Shown piece after piece: positions 30,975 through 39,168 of a stretch of DNA of 64,000 nucleotides. Source of the stretch: Amycolatopsis acididurans (lineage in GTDB: Bacteria; Actinomycetota; Actinomycetes; Mycobacteriales; Pseudonocardiaceae); assembly GCF_012328925.1 (NCBI RefSeq), contig NZ_JAAXLS010000028.1, positions 1 to 64,000 of the forward strand. The letters run 5' to 3'. Each line of letters starts with the position of its first letter. Position 1 is the first letter of the stretch. A program made the position numbers and the translations under genes. Under the pieces are notes generated by a model. That model did no database searches, had not been told where the DNA came from, and worked only from the letters and a program-made list of their open reading frames with translations.

Positions 30975-31921
30975 CGCTCGGACGGGCGCGCGGCGCCCGC
31001 GTTCTCCAGCAGCTCGGCGGTCGCCTCCCACAGGCGCCGTTCCCGGGCGCGGTCGTGGGCGACGGGCCGCACCTCGGTCGGCTTGGTCTTGACCACGAAC
31101 GCGCCGTCGCGAAGGTGGGCCCACTTGTCGTCGAGCGCCATCGCGGCCAGCAGCGGCCCCGAGCGCTGGGGCGTCGACACGCCGGGAATGCGACCCAGTG
31201 CGCGGCCGATCGCCTGGGCCACCGCGGGGGTGCCGCGGCCCAGCGCGGTGCCGGGCATCCAGCCCGGTTCGAACACCGACACGGTGATTCCGGCGCCGGT
31301 GTGGCGTTGCAGTTCGTGGGCGTAGTAGAGGATCGCCAGCTTGGCGTTGGAGTAGGCGACGCCGGACGCGGTCATGCCGGGGGCCTTGTCACCGGTGGCC
31401 GGGCGGGCGAGGTCGAGCGGATCGGCCCACTCGGCTTCGGCCACGCCCAGGAGCCTGCGCCAGAAGTTGGCGTGATAGGTGTTCGAGCCGACCAGGACCA
31501 CCCGCGCGGGAGCGGTGAACGAGCCGAGCAGGTCGCCGATGAGCTGGGCGTGCGCGAGATAGTTGACGGCGAACGTCAGCTCATAGCCGTCGGGCGAGGC
31601 CTGCCGGGTGTCCGAGGACATGCTGCCGGCGTTGGCGACCAGTGCCCGCAGCGGCCGCACGGCCCCGGACGCGAGCAGGTCGCGCACGGTGGTGGCGGCG
31701 GCCCGGACGTCGGCCAGGCGCGAGAGGTCGCAGCCGATCTCGCGGACGTGGGCGCCGAGGGCGCGGGCCTCATCGGCGACGGTGGTCAGATCGCGCCCGG
31801 CGCGGCCGACGAGCAGCAGGTCGGGGCGCCGGTCCCGCGGACGGGCGGCCATGGCGAGCGCGGCGTGGCGGCCCAGGTTGCGGGTCGGGCCGGTGACAAG
31901 AACGGTTCCGGGTTCGGTCAT
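30971..31921 (-). CDS. Short-chain dehydrogenase, light-dependent-reductase-like
   Basis: This 316-residue SDR has an N-terminal cofactor motif (VLVTGPTRNLGRHAALAM), the NAG motif (LVANAGS) and the catalytic Tyr-x3-Lys in YSNAKLAIL, with Ser in VVLVGSNTYH. Its extended length and C-terminus resemble the retinol-dehydrogenase/protochlorophyllide-reductase-like SDR group common in actinobacteria. The first glycine motif is TGPTRNLG rather than TGxxxGIG, which is slightly unusual. Substrate unknown. It is followed on the same strand, upstream, by the desaturase-like oxidoreductase 71 bases away. Confidence 0.83.
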   Translation of the reverse strand: MTEPGTVLVTGPTRNLGRHAALAMAARPRDRRPDLLLVGRAGRDLTTVADEARALGAHVREIGCDLSRLADVRAAATTVRDLLASGAVRPLRALVANAGSMSSDTRQASPDGYELTFAVNYLAHAQLIGDLLGSFTAPARVVLVGSNTYHANFWRRLLGVAEAEWADPLDLARPATGDKAPGMTASGVAYSNAKLAILYYAHELQRHTGAGITVSVFEPGWMPGTALGRGTPAVAQAIGRALGRIPGVSTPQRSGPLLAAMALDDKWAHLRDGAFVVKTKPTEVRPVAHDRARERRLWEATAELLENAGAARPSER

Positions 31922-31992
31922 GGCCCCAGCGTGCGCTCTCGGCCCGGAGGCAGGCAGTCGTCCGGTTTTCGTAGGACCGCCGGGGCCAGGTT

Positions 31993-33585
31993 TCAGTCGC
32001 GGTACACGGCGTCGTTGAGGCGCTGGATCACGGCGCGGTAGGCGCGCCCGCCCCGGCCGGCCCTGCGGAGTGCGGCGCGGGCGGCGTTCGCACCGGGGCC
32101 ACCGTGCACGGCGCCGCCGGGATGTGCCGAGGCGCCCGCCAGGTACAGCCGGTCCACCGGGGTGTCGGCGCGCGAAAGACCCGGCACGGGACGGAAGAAC
32201 AGCTGCTGGTGGATCGCCGCGGTACCGGCGTTGATCGAGCCGCCGAGCAGGTTACCGTCCACATGGCACAGATCGCCCGGCCCCTGCACGCAGCGGTCCT
32301 TGATGGTGCCGGTGAAACCCGGTGCGTGCCGTTCCACCACGGCCTCCAGCCGGTCGGCGAAATGCCGCAGCGAATCGGTGTCCCAGCGGTATTCGCGCGG
32401 CACGTGCGTGTACACCCAGGCCGATTCGGTGCCCTCGGGGGAGCGTGTGTCGTCGGCCGTGGTCATCTGGCCCATCAGCAGGAACGGATCCACCGGTACC
32501 CGGCCCGCGGAAATGTCCTGGTGATACCGGGCCAGCCCGTGCATGTCGCCGCCGAGGTGCACCGTGCCGGCCTTGCTCACCTCGGGATTGCGCCACGGGA
32601 CCGGCCGGTCCAGCGCCCAGTCCACTTTGACCGTGCCGTCGTCCCAGTGAAACGACTTCAGGTCGCGCAGCAGCCGGGGTGGCAGATCGTGCGGGCTGAG
32701 CAGGTTCTCGTACAGGGTGGGCGCGGGCACGGTGGCCAGTACGGCCCGCCGGGCACGCACGACACGACCGGTGACGTCCGTGACGCCGACCGCCTCGCCG
32801 CCCGCGGTGTGCACGCGGGTGACGGCCCGGTCGCATTCGATGCGCCCGCCGGCCGCTGCCAGGCGGTTCGCCAGCGCGATCGTCAGCCGCCCCGCGCCGC
32901 CTTCGGGCACCGGGAATCCGACGTCCTGCGCGAGCATCGCCAGCAGCCAGCCGAAGACGGCGCTGCCGGCGTCGTCCGGCCCGAGATCGGTGTGCTGCGC
33001 GTTGCCGGCGAGCAGCAGCCGGGCACCCGCGCCGCGGAAGCGTTCCTCGGCCAGCGTGCGGACCGGCATGGTGACCAGGCGGGCGAACCGCAGCCCGTCG
33101 GCGACGCCGAGCGTGCGCGCGAGCCGCAGCCCGGCACGGACCGGCGGGAACGGCTGGAACAAGGCGTTGATGAGCGGGTTCTTCATCCGGGTGAACGAGG
33201 TGAACTCGTCCTGCCAGGCGTCGCCGTCCTCGGGCGCGAACTCCCGCACCGAGGCGATCGTGGTGTCCAGCTCCCGCGAGATCACGGCGCTGCGGTCGTC
33301 GGGCAGCACGTGGGCGAGCGCGGCCGGGGCGTGCCGCCAGCGCAGGCCGTACGCGCCGAGGTCGAGGCTGTTGATGACCGGTGAGACCGCCGCGAGCGGG
33401 TAGAACGCGCTGAGCACGTCGTTGCGGAAGCCCGGCGCGGTGAGCTCCGCGGTGCGGACGGCGCCGCCGGGGGAGGGGCCCGCTTCGAGCACGAGCACGT
33501 CCCAGCCCGCGTCGGCGAGCAGGTTGGCCGCGACCAGGCCGTTGGGGCCCGCGCCGATGACCACCGCGTCCACGGATTCGCTCAT
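31993..33585 (-). CDS. Phytoene-desaturase-like FAD oxidoreductase
   Basis: This 530-residue flavoprotein has the N-terminal dinucleotide motif VVIGAGPNGLVAANLLADAG followed by LEAGPSPGGAVRT, and a C-terminal FAD motif area in LYLAGASAHPGGAVHGGPGAN. These are typical of the phytoene dehydrogenase/carotenoid isomerase superfamily and its many uncharacterised actinobacterial relatives. No carotenoid genes flank it, so a carotenoid role is not supported. The ATG at 33583-33585 has AAGG/GGAG upstream; it is divergent from the epimerase gene across 61 bases. Confidence 0.85.
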   Translation of the reverse strand: MSESVDAVVIGAGPNGLVAANLLADAGWDVLVLEAGPSPGGAVRTAELTAPGFRNDVLSAFYPLAAVSPVINSLDLGAYGLRWRHAPAALAHVLPDDRSAVISRELDTTIASVREFAPEDGDAWQDEFTSFTRMKNPLINALFQPFPPVRAGLRLARTLGVADGLRFARLVTMPVRTLAEERFRGAGARLLLAGNAQHTDLGPDDAGSAVFGWLLAMLAQDVGFPVPEGGAGRLTIALANRLAAAGGRIECDRAVTRVHTAGGEAVGVTDVTGRVVRARRAVLATVPAPTLYENLLSPHDLPPRLLRDLKSFHWDDGTVKVDWALDRPVPWRNPEVSKAGTVHLGGDMHGLARYHQDISAGRVPVDPFLLMGQMTTADDTRSPEGTESAWVYTHVPREYRWDTDSLRHFADRLEAVVERHAPGFTGTIKDRCVQGPGDLCHVDGNLLGGSINAGTAAIHQQLFFRPVPGLSRADTPVDRLYLAGASAHPGGAVHGGPGANAARAALRRAGRGGRAYRAVIQRLNDAVYRD

Positions 33586-33646
33586 GTCTCCAGCCTTACC
33601 CGTTGCCGCCGGTTTTGACCCGTCGGATCGCGGAAAACCGGTCGGG

Positions 33647-34699
33647 ATGCGCATCGTGGTGACAGGAGCGACCGGCAATGTCGGCACGGCACTGGCCAAG
33701 ATCTGGCGTGGGCCGGTGACCGGCCTGGCCCGGCGGGTCCCGCCCGCCGCCGACGTCTATTCCGGAATCGAGTGGGTGCCCTGGGACCTGAGCGAGTCCG
33801 CGCCGCCGGCGTCCGTGCTGGCCGATGCGGACGCGGTCGTGCATCTGGCCTGGGCGATCAACCCGAGCACCGCCGACCCGCCGATGGAGAGCACGAACCT
33901 CGGCGGCACCCGCCGGCTGCTCGACGCCGTCGCCCGCGCCGGGGTGCCGCGGCTGGTGGTCGCGTCGTCCGTCGCGGCCTACGGGCCCGCGCCGCGCTGG
34001 CAGCGGGTGAGTGAGGACTGGCCGTGCGAAGGGATCGCACGCAGCGCGTACAGCCGGGGCAAGGCCGAGCTGGAGCGGATGCTCGACGTGTTCGAGTGGG
34101 AGCGCCCGCGGGTCCGGCTGACGAGGCTGCGGCCGTGCGCGATCCTGCAGCGCCACGCGGGTGGGCAGTTCGCGCGCTGGCTGCTCAGTCCGTTGCTGCC
34201 CGCGGAGTTCGTCTCGGTCCCGGGATTCCCGCTGCCCCTGTGGCCGGACCTGCGTTTCCAGGCCGTGCACGCGTCCGATGTGGCCGAGGCGATCTCGCTG
34301 GCCCTGGAGGCGGATTTCCACGGTGCCCTGAACCTGGCGGCCGAGCCCGTGCTGCGCGGCGACGGTCTCGCCGGGCTGTTCGGCGCCACGCGGGTTCCGG
34401 TGCCGCGGCGCGTGCTGTCCGGGCTGGCGTGGCCACTGTGGCGGACCGGGATCCAGCCCCTGCACCCGGGCTGGCTCGCGCTGGCGGACGAGGCGGCGCT
34501 GGTCGACACGACGCAGGCGCGAGAACGTCTCGGCTGGCGGCCCGCGCGCGACGCCCGTGAGGTGATCAGCGAGTTCGCCGATGGCCTGCGGGACCAGGCC
34601 TGCTCGCCCAGTCGTGCGTTGTCGGCGCGTCCGGGGTCGTGGTTCGCGCGGGCCGGTTCGGTGCCGTGGGGCCGGCCCAGTCACCAGTCGCAGGCCTAG
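33647..34699 (+). CDS. NAD-dependent epimerase/dehydratase family protein
   Basis: This 350-residue extended SDR has the cofactor motif MRIVVTGATGNVGTALAKIW, an atypical active-site region (SSVAAYGPA followed by SAYSRGKAELERML, giving Tyr-x3-Lys) and a C-terminal substrate domain. It resembles sugar-nucleotide epimerase-like proteins of actinobacteria with unknown substrates. The C-terminal 40 residues are Ser/Gly/Arg-rich and probably flexible. Its TAG stop lies in a CTAG that also provides the stop of the converging START-like gene (34696). Confidence 0.82.
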   Translation: MRIVVTGATGNVGTALAKIWRGPVTGLARRVPPAADVYSGIEWVPWDLSESAPPASVLADADAVVHLAWAINPSTADPPMESTNLGGTRRLLDAVARAGVPRLVVASSVAAYGPAPRWQRVSEDWPCEGIARSAYSRGKAELERMLDVFEWERPRVRLTRLRPCAILQRHAGGQFARWLLSPLLPAEFVSVPGFPLPLWPDLRFQAVHASDVAEAISLALEADFHGALNLAAEPVLRGDGLAGLFGATRVPVPRRVLSGLAWPLWRTGIQPLHPGWLALADEAALVDTTQARERLGWRPARDAREVISEFADGLRDQACSPSRALSARPGSWFARAGSVPWGRPSHQSQA

Positions 34700-35136
34700 G
34701 TTTCGCGGCCCAGTGCGATGTCGGTGAGGCGGCGCAGGGACTCGGCGTTGCGCGGCCACAGCGCGAGGTCCTGAAGCAGGCCGGGCAACAGGCTGCCGGG
34801 ACCGGCGGTGAACTCCTCGGCCATTGTCACGCGAGTCCGGCCCGTGCCGAGCGGTTCGAGTCCGATCAGCACGTCCGCAGTGCCGAAATGCCACAGCCGC
34901 GCCCGCAGCTCCAGGCGGCGCTCCGGCTCGAGCGCCATCACCTCGGTCACGTCGTTCACACGCAGCGGCCACACCCCGGCACTGTGTCGATTCCGCCTGC
35001 CCGGCTCCGGCCAGGCGGAATCGACACGGCGGACGCGGGAGTTGCCCACGACCCACGCGCCGTAGGTCCAACCGTCGGCCAGCACCCGGTACACGGCGTC
35101 CGGGCCGGTGGCCACCTCGCGGCTGATCTGCTTCAC
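34696..35136 (-). CDS. START/SRPBCC-domain protein
   Basis: This 146-residue protein fits the polyketide cyclase/START-like (SRPBCC) fold: EVATGPDAVYRVLADGWTYG at the N-terminus, beta strands around EVMALEPERRLELRARLW, and a C-terminal helix. It contains the motif YGAWVVGNSRVRRVD, common in actinobacterial SRPBCC proteins thought to bind lipids. The GTG at 35134-35136 has GAGG seven bases upstream. Divergent from the small conserved gene at 35195. No specific ligand can be proposed. Confidence 0.78.
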   Translation of the reverse strand: MKQISREVATGPDAVYRVLADGWTYGAWVVGNSRVRRVDSAWPEPGRRNRHSAGVWPLRVNDVTEVMALEPERRLELRARLWHFGTADVLIGLEPLGTGRTRVTMAEEFTAGPGSLLPGLLQDLALWPRNAESLRRLTDIALGRET

Positions 35137-35194
35137 AGTGTCGCCTCGCAACGCTTGTGCATCGTTTTGCGTTCTCAGGGGTACCCGTGCCGGC

Positions 35195-35560
35195 ATGAAC
35201 GACACACCGGACACCGTGGCGGCCGTGGGCAAGCTGACCGAGGCGCTGGAGACCGTGGAGGTCGCGCGTGGACATTTGTACGCGTTCCACCGCTTGACCG
35301 GCACCGCGGATTTCGCCGTCGGCGACGCGATCAGGCGGTTACGCGAGGTGGGACACGAGAAACTCGCCGCGCGCCTGGAGATCGAGCTGCTCGGCCGGAA
35401 CGTGCTGCCCGACCGGTGGACGTTCCAGGTCGTCGAGGAGTACGACGATATGTACTACCAGCCCTTCCGCGAGTTCGAACGCGAGGCGAGGGAGCTCACC
35501 GGCGGCGTGCGGCACGTGCACGAGGCGGAGCTCAAACGGCAGCGCCACACGCCGTCATGA
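35195..35560 (+). CDS. Conserved actinobacterial protein of unknown function
   Basis: This 121-residue soluble protein is Glu-rich and predicted helical (AVGKLTEALETVEVARGHLY, LREVGHEKLAARLEIELLGR), with the motif WTFQVVEEYDDMYYQPFREF. Similar small proteins occur in actinobacteria without an assigned role. The ATG at 35195 was chosen; no clear ribosome site is visible. It ends three bases before the converging lipoprotein gene. I recognise no catalytic motif. Confidence 0.72.
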   Translation: MNDTPDTVAAVGKLTEALETVEVARGHLYAFHRLTGTADFAVGDAIRRLREVGHEKLAARLEIELLGRNVLPDRWTFQVVEEYDDMYYQPFREFEREARELTGGVRHVHEAELKRQRHTPS

Positions 35561-35563
35561 GTC

Positions 35564-36808
35564 TTATTTGTACTGCGTCAGCCGCTGCGCGATCTGCTCG
35601 GAGACCTTTTCCAGCACGGCGGCCGAGGTGTCCAGGTTCTGATACGTCGAGGCGGCGAACGAGTGGATCGTCACGACGTGACGGCCCACCTTGAACTGGA
35701 AGTCCGGGTTGAACTCGCCCATTTTGACGAAGCACACGTGGCCGTCGCCGATCTTGTTCTGCAGGGTCAGGGGCGCACCGTAGGGCGCCTTGTACTTCGG
35801 ATCGCCGCTGCAGCTCCAGGTGTTGGAGTAGGCCGCTCCCGCCTCGTCCGAATAGGACTCGAGCTGGACGGTGAGCTTCTGCGCGGTGCCGGTGAAGTCG
35901 ACCGCCGCGTGGTTGGCTCGCGTGCACGAGCTGCGCGCGTACTGCCACGGGCCCAGGTGCTGCCCGGCGTCGACCGGATCGGCCGTGAGCGTTCGCTCGC
36001 CGAGTTGGAAGGCCTCTTCGACGCGGCCGATCTCCGGTTCGTTGAACGAGGCCGGGAAGTCCTCGCCGTGGTAGATCGAGCACGCGGTCGGCGCGAAGGC
36101 GTAGGCGCCCCCGAACCCGAACTCGCTCTGTCCCGCGGCGCCCGGTCCGGCCCGCAGCTTCGCCGCGACCTGGTCGGTGAGAAACCCCAGTATCTCCTCG
36201 GGGCTCTTGGTGAGCCCGTCCGCGCCGCCGGCGTAGACCAGCAGCACGGCCCAGTAGTCGCCGAGGAAATAGGTCACCTGGTACCGGCCCGGCTGGTCCA
36301 CAGTGGACGTTACGACGCGCATCCCGTCGCGGTTGTCGTCCTTGACCAGGTTCGCGCCGAGGCGGGCGGGATCGTTGACGCGCGTGACCGTGTCGCGGTC
36401 GTCGGTGTCCTGGAACGGCAGCTGGTTGATCTGCAGCGACACGAAGTTGGCGCTGTTCCTGGGCCAGATGTCGCACTCACCCGCCGGGTCCGGGCTGCCG
36501 ATCGGGTGCTGCGGATTGCCCTTGTCACCGTTCGCGGTGAACCGGTCGTCGTGGTACTCGTTGGCCGGGTCGAGCAGGTAGCCCGCCTGCCGGACCAGGT
36601 CGATGGTCAGGATGGCGCACGGATCGTAGGTGGGCACGCCCTCGTAGGTTTTCGGCGCCGCCGCGGCCACCTGCTGAGTCAGGTGGACGGCGGGACCGGG
36701 CGGTGCGGACGGTGGCAGCGGGGTGCCGGCGACGACGGTGGCGCACGCGGACGTGACCAGCGCCGTCGCGGCCAGCAGTACCCCGCCGGCGCGATGACGG
36801 ATTTTCAC
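35564..36808 (-). CDS. DUF3558-like lipoprotein
   Basis: This 414-residue exported lipoprotein has a signal peptide with lipobox VTSAC (hydrophobic core LLAATALV) and a Pro/Ala-rich spacer. The domain begins YDPCAILTIDLV and contains paired Cys residues. A second, similar-looking unit starts near residue 215 (FAPTACSIYHGEDF). The PC-x-LLT type start resembles DUF3558 lipoproteins of mycobacteria and Amycolatopsis, but the length suggests two such units in tandem. The GTG start at 36806-36808 has a G-rich ribosome site. The gene contains a perfect GTCCACAGTGGAC palindrome (36296-36308). Function unknown. Confidence 0.72.
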   Translation of the reverse strand: MKIRHRAGGVLLAATALVTSACATVVAGTPLPPSAPPGPAVHLTQQVAAAAPKTYEGVPTYDPCAILTIDLVRQAGYLLDPANEYHDDRFTANGDKGNPQHPIGSPDPAGECDIWPRNSANFVSLQINQLPFQDTDDRDTVTRVNDPARLGANLVKDDNRDGMRVVTSTVDQPGRYQVTYFLGDYWAVLLVYAGGADGLTKSPEEILGFLTDQVAAKLRAGPGAAGQSEFGFGGAYAFAPTACSIYHGEDFPASFNEPEIGRVEEAFQLGERTLTADPVDAGQHLGPWQYARSSCTRANHAAVDFTGTAQKLTVQLESYSDEAGAAYSNTWSCSGDPKYKAPYGAPLTLQNKIGDGHVCFVKMGEFNPDFQFKVGRHVVTIHSFAASTYQNLDTSAAVLEKVSEQIAQRLTQYK

Positions 36809-36853
36809 GGAAGCCCCCAGTTTGTCAACTTCCGTGCATTCTGCCCGTCCTGA

Positions 36854-38383
36854 TCAGCTCCGGCGTGGCCGGGTCAGCCGGAACCGGTCCACCGCGGTGG
36901 TCGCGCCGTACGGCCCGGTCACGGCGTAGTAGGTGACGTCGATCGTGGTGTCACCGCCCGGATGACCGGGGTCGACGTCGAAAGCGGCGAAACCGTAGGC
37001 GTGGTCGCGATCGCGGAACGCCGACCACGGTGCGTCTTCGAGCACGTAGACCGGCGCCTTCTTGCCGGTGTTCGGATCCGTCGGCCCGACCGCCGTGATC
37101 ACGCGGCATTTGGCGGGCGAGAAGAACAGCGCGTTCGACGGCACCGACGTGCCACCACCGCCGATGACCATGTGCACGGTGCCCCGCGTGGTGTCGATGA
37201 CGTCGGTCTTGGTGTCGGCCGGAATCGGGGTGCGGGTGTCGTTGGGTTGCTGGCCGCGGATCGGGTGCGACCGTTCGTAGTGGTGCTCGTGCCCGCACAC
37301 CACCAGGTCCACGCCGTAGCGGTCGAACAGCGGTACCCACGACTCGCGGATGCCGAGATCCGCGCCGTTGAACTTGTCCACTGTGGATATCACGACCTGG
37401 TGCATGCACACCACGATCCAGTCGATGTCCGGATTGGACCGCGCGCTTTTCAGCTCGGCCTCGAGCCAGCGCTGCTGCGCGCCGCCGGAATAGCCGTGCA
37501 CGTAGGAGTTTCCGCCATCCTGCAGCGCGACGTCGTCGTTGTTGAGGCTGATCACGCGCACCGAACCGGCGGTGAAGGAGTACCACAGGCCGCGCGTCTC
37601 GGCGTCGGAACCGGAATCGGGCACGCTGAAATAGGTCTGGTACGCGCCGTAGCCGATCGGGCCGTTGCCCAGTTCGTTCTCGTGGTTGCCCGCGGCGGGC
37701 ATCCACGGCCGGTGCCGTGCGGAGCGGCTGTTGGTGCTGAACCAGTCCGACCAGGTGCGGATCCGGTCGGTGGAAAGGTTGGCGTAGCACAGATCGCCGT
37801 TGACGAGGTGGAACAGCGGCGCCGCGCCCTCGACCGCGGCCGTGACGTCGCCACCGAAGGGCGAGCCGAGATTGTCGTTGACGTAGGTGCCGTTCGACAG
37901 CTTGCCCAGCGTGGGCGTGCCCTGGTCGCCGAAGCTGGTGAACCGGAACGCGGCGCGGCCGCGCGGCGCGGTGCGCAGCGTGCCCAGTTCGGGCGCGGCG
38001 CCGTCGTGCACGGCGGCGTAGACGTAGTCGGTGCCCGGCCGCAGGTTGTCCAGCCGCGCGTGGTGCACGCGCACCTCGGTGCCGGACTTCGCGTCGCGAT
38101 AGGTGGTCGTACCGGCCTGCACGACCTGCCCGAAACCGCCGTCGGGGCTGCCGAGCAGCACGCGCGGTCGGGCGACGGCGGTCGTGGTGTGCCAGGAGAC
38201 CACAGCCTGCTTCGAGGCGTCGGCGCCGAACTGCAGGTGCAGCCCGGAAACCGGGGGTGCGCCGAGTGAACCAGGCTGCGCCCACAACTCCGGTGCGGCC
38301 GAGGCGACGCCCGGTACGCCGAGCAGTACCGCGCCGCCGACCCCGGCGCCACCCGCGAACAGTCCACGTCTGCTGAGAGTCAT
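36854..38383 (-). CDS. Tat-exported purple-acid-type metallophosphoesterase
   Basis: This 509-residue secreted phosphatase starts with a twin-arginine signal (SRRGLFAGGAGVGGAVLLG, cleavage near VASAAPE). An N-terminal fibronectin-like domain (about 40-150) and a calcineurin-like domain follow. Metal-ligand motifs are visible in order: SFGDQGT, VNGDLCYAN, AAGNHENE, VVCMHQVV and VVCGHEHHYERS. This set is that of purple acid phosphatases with a two-metal centre. It would release phosphate from organic esters outside the cell. The ATG at 38381-38383 has no strong ribosome site. It stands alone between a lipoprotein gene and an unknown gene. Confidence 0.88.
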   Translation of the reverse strand: MTLSRRGLFAGGAGVGGAVLLGVPGVASAAPELWAQPGSLGAPPVSGLHLQFGADASKQAVVSWHTTTAVARPRVLLGSPDGGFGQVVQAGTTTYRDAKSGTEVRVHHARLDNLRPGTDYVYAAVHDGAAPELGTLRTAPRGRAAFRFTSFGDQGTPTLGKLSNGTYVNDNLGSPFGGDVTAAVEGAAPLFHLVNGDLCYANLSTDRIRTWSDWFSTNSRSARHRPWMPAAGNHENELGNGPIGYGAYQTYFSVPDSGSDAETRGLWYSFTAGSVRVISLNNDDVALQDGGNSYVHGYSGGAQQRWLEAELKSARSNPDIDWIVVCMHQVVISTVDKFNGADLGIRESWVPLFDRYGVDLVVCGHEHHYERSHPIRGQQPNDTRTPIPADTKTDVIDTTRGTVHMVIGGGGTSVPSNALFFSPAKCRVITAVGPTDPNTGKKAPVYVLEDAPWSAFRDRDHAYGFAAFDVDPGHPGGDTTIDVTYYAVTGPYGATTAVDRFRLTRPRRS

Positions 38384-38503
38384 GGGGAGATGTTCGCGGC
38401 GGCGCGTGAACGCCTCCGGCGCGCGAGATGAACGCTCGCCCAACACCCTCGCGGGGCAGGTCCGGCTGCTGCCCCGGTGCCGCCTTTGTCCGTTCCCGCC
38501 CGG

Positions 38504-39139
38504 TCAGGAGCGTCCCTCCCGGCTGCCGAGGTAGGCCATCTCCCGCGCCTTCGCCAGCCAGCCCGGGTACAACGTCACGCCGGGTGGGTGGTTGAGGATC
38601 GGGTCGAAGGCGGGCAGCGCGGCGTCGGCGCACACCGTGTGCAGGCGCAGCAGCGCGATCGGCCGGGGGACGTCCGTCGCGCTCGCCTCCGCGATCACGA
38701 GCTCGAACCCGCCGCCGCGGACCAGGCGACGGGCCGCGCGCAGGGAGGCGTCGACGTCCGGCTGTCCCCTGGCCGCCTGTGCGAGCAGCCACCGCGGCCG
38801 CCCGTCGACGCGGTACGGCATGAGGCTGCTGAAGGGGCGGTCGCACCAGCCGGACGACGGGAACGGCACGACCCTGCCGAACGGCCCCACCGTGGAGAAG
38901 GTCAGGTCCCACTGCCCGGTTTCCAGCGGCACCCGCACGGCCAGCCCCAGCACGTCCCGGAACCCCTGCGGCACCCCGGCGCCCTTGGACAGCCTCGCCC
39001 GGACCTCGGTCGGCTCCTCGGGTAACAGCCCCCGTCCGAGCGCGGTCACAATGCCGTCGGCCAGGATTCCCTTGGGGTGAAAGGCGCGCGCGTCCCGCAC
39101 GTGGGCGAGGGCGCCGAAGGCGGAGCGCAGCGGTCGCAT
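38504..39139 (-). CDS. Conserved actinobacterial protein, function unassigned
   Basis: This 211-residue protein has the recurring features RDARAFHPKGILADGIV, GVPQGFRDVLGLAVRVP, WDLTFSTVGPFGRVVPFP and a C-terminal YPGWLAKAREMAY. From memory, such proteins are often labelled 'phosphodiesterase' in actinobacterial annotation and may be distantly related to the catalase fold. I see no haem-ligand Tyr motif or metal motif to support either. The ATG at 39137-39139 gives a plausible N-terminus (MRPLRSAFGAL); the frame remains open further upstream. Function is unknown. Confidence 0.65.
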   Translation of the reverse strand: MRPLRSAFGALAHVRDARAFHPKGILADGIVTALGRGLLPEEPTEVRARLSKGAGVPQGFRDVLGLAVRVPLETGQWDLTFSTVGPFGRVVPFPSSGWCDRPFSSLMPYRVDGRPRWLLAQAARGQPDVDASLRAARRLVRGGGFELVIAEASATDVPRPIALLRLHTVCADAALPAFDPILNHPPGVTLYPGWLAKAREMAYLGSREGRS

Positions 39140-39168
39140 AGGGCCAGTATTGCCGCGCGGCATGCGAC

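Noticed and set aside
31993..33585. Carotenoid biosynthesis gene
   Set aside because: The protein is phytoene-desaturase-like, but no phytoene synthase, cyclase or other carotenoid gene is near, and many actinobacterial relatives are of unknown role.
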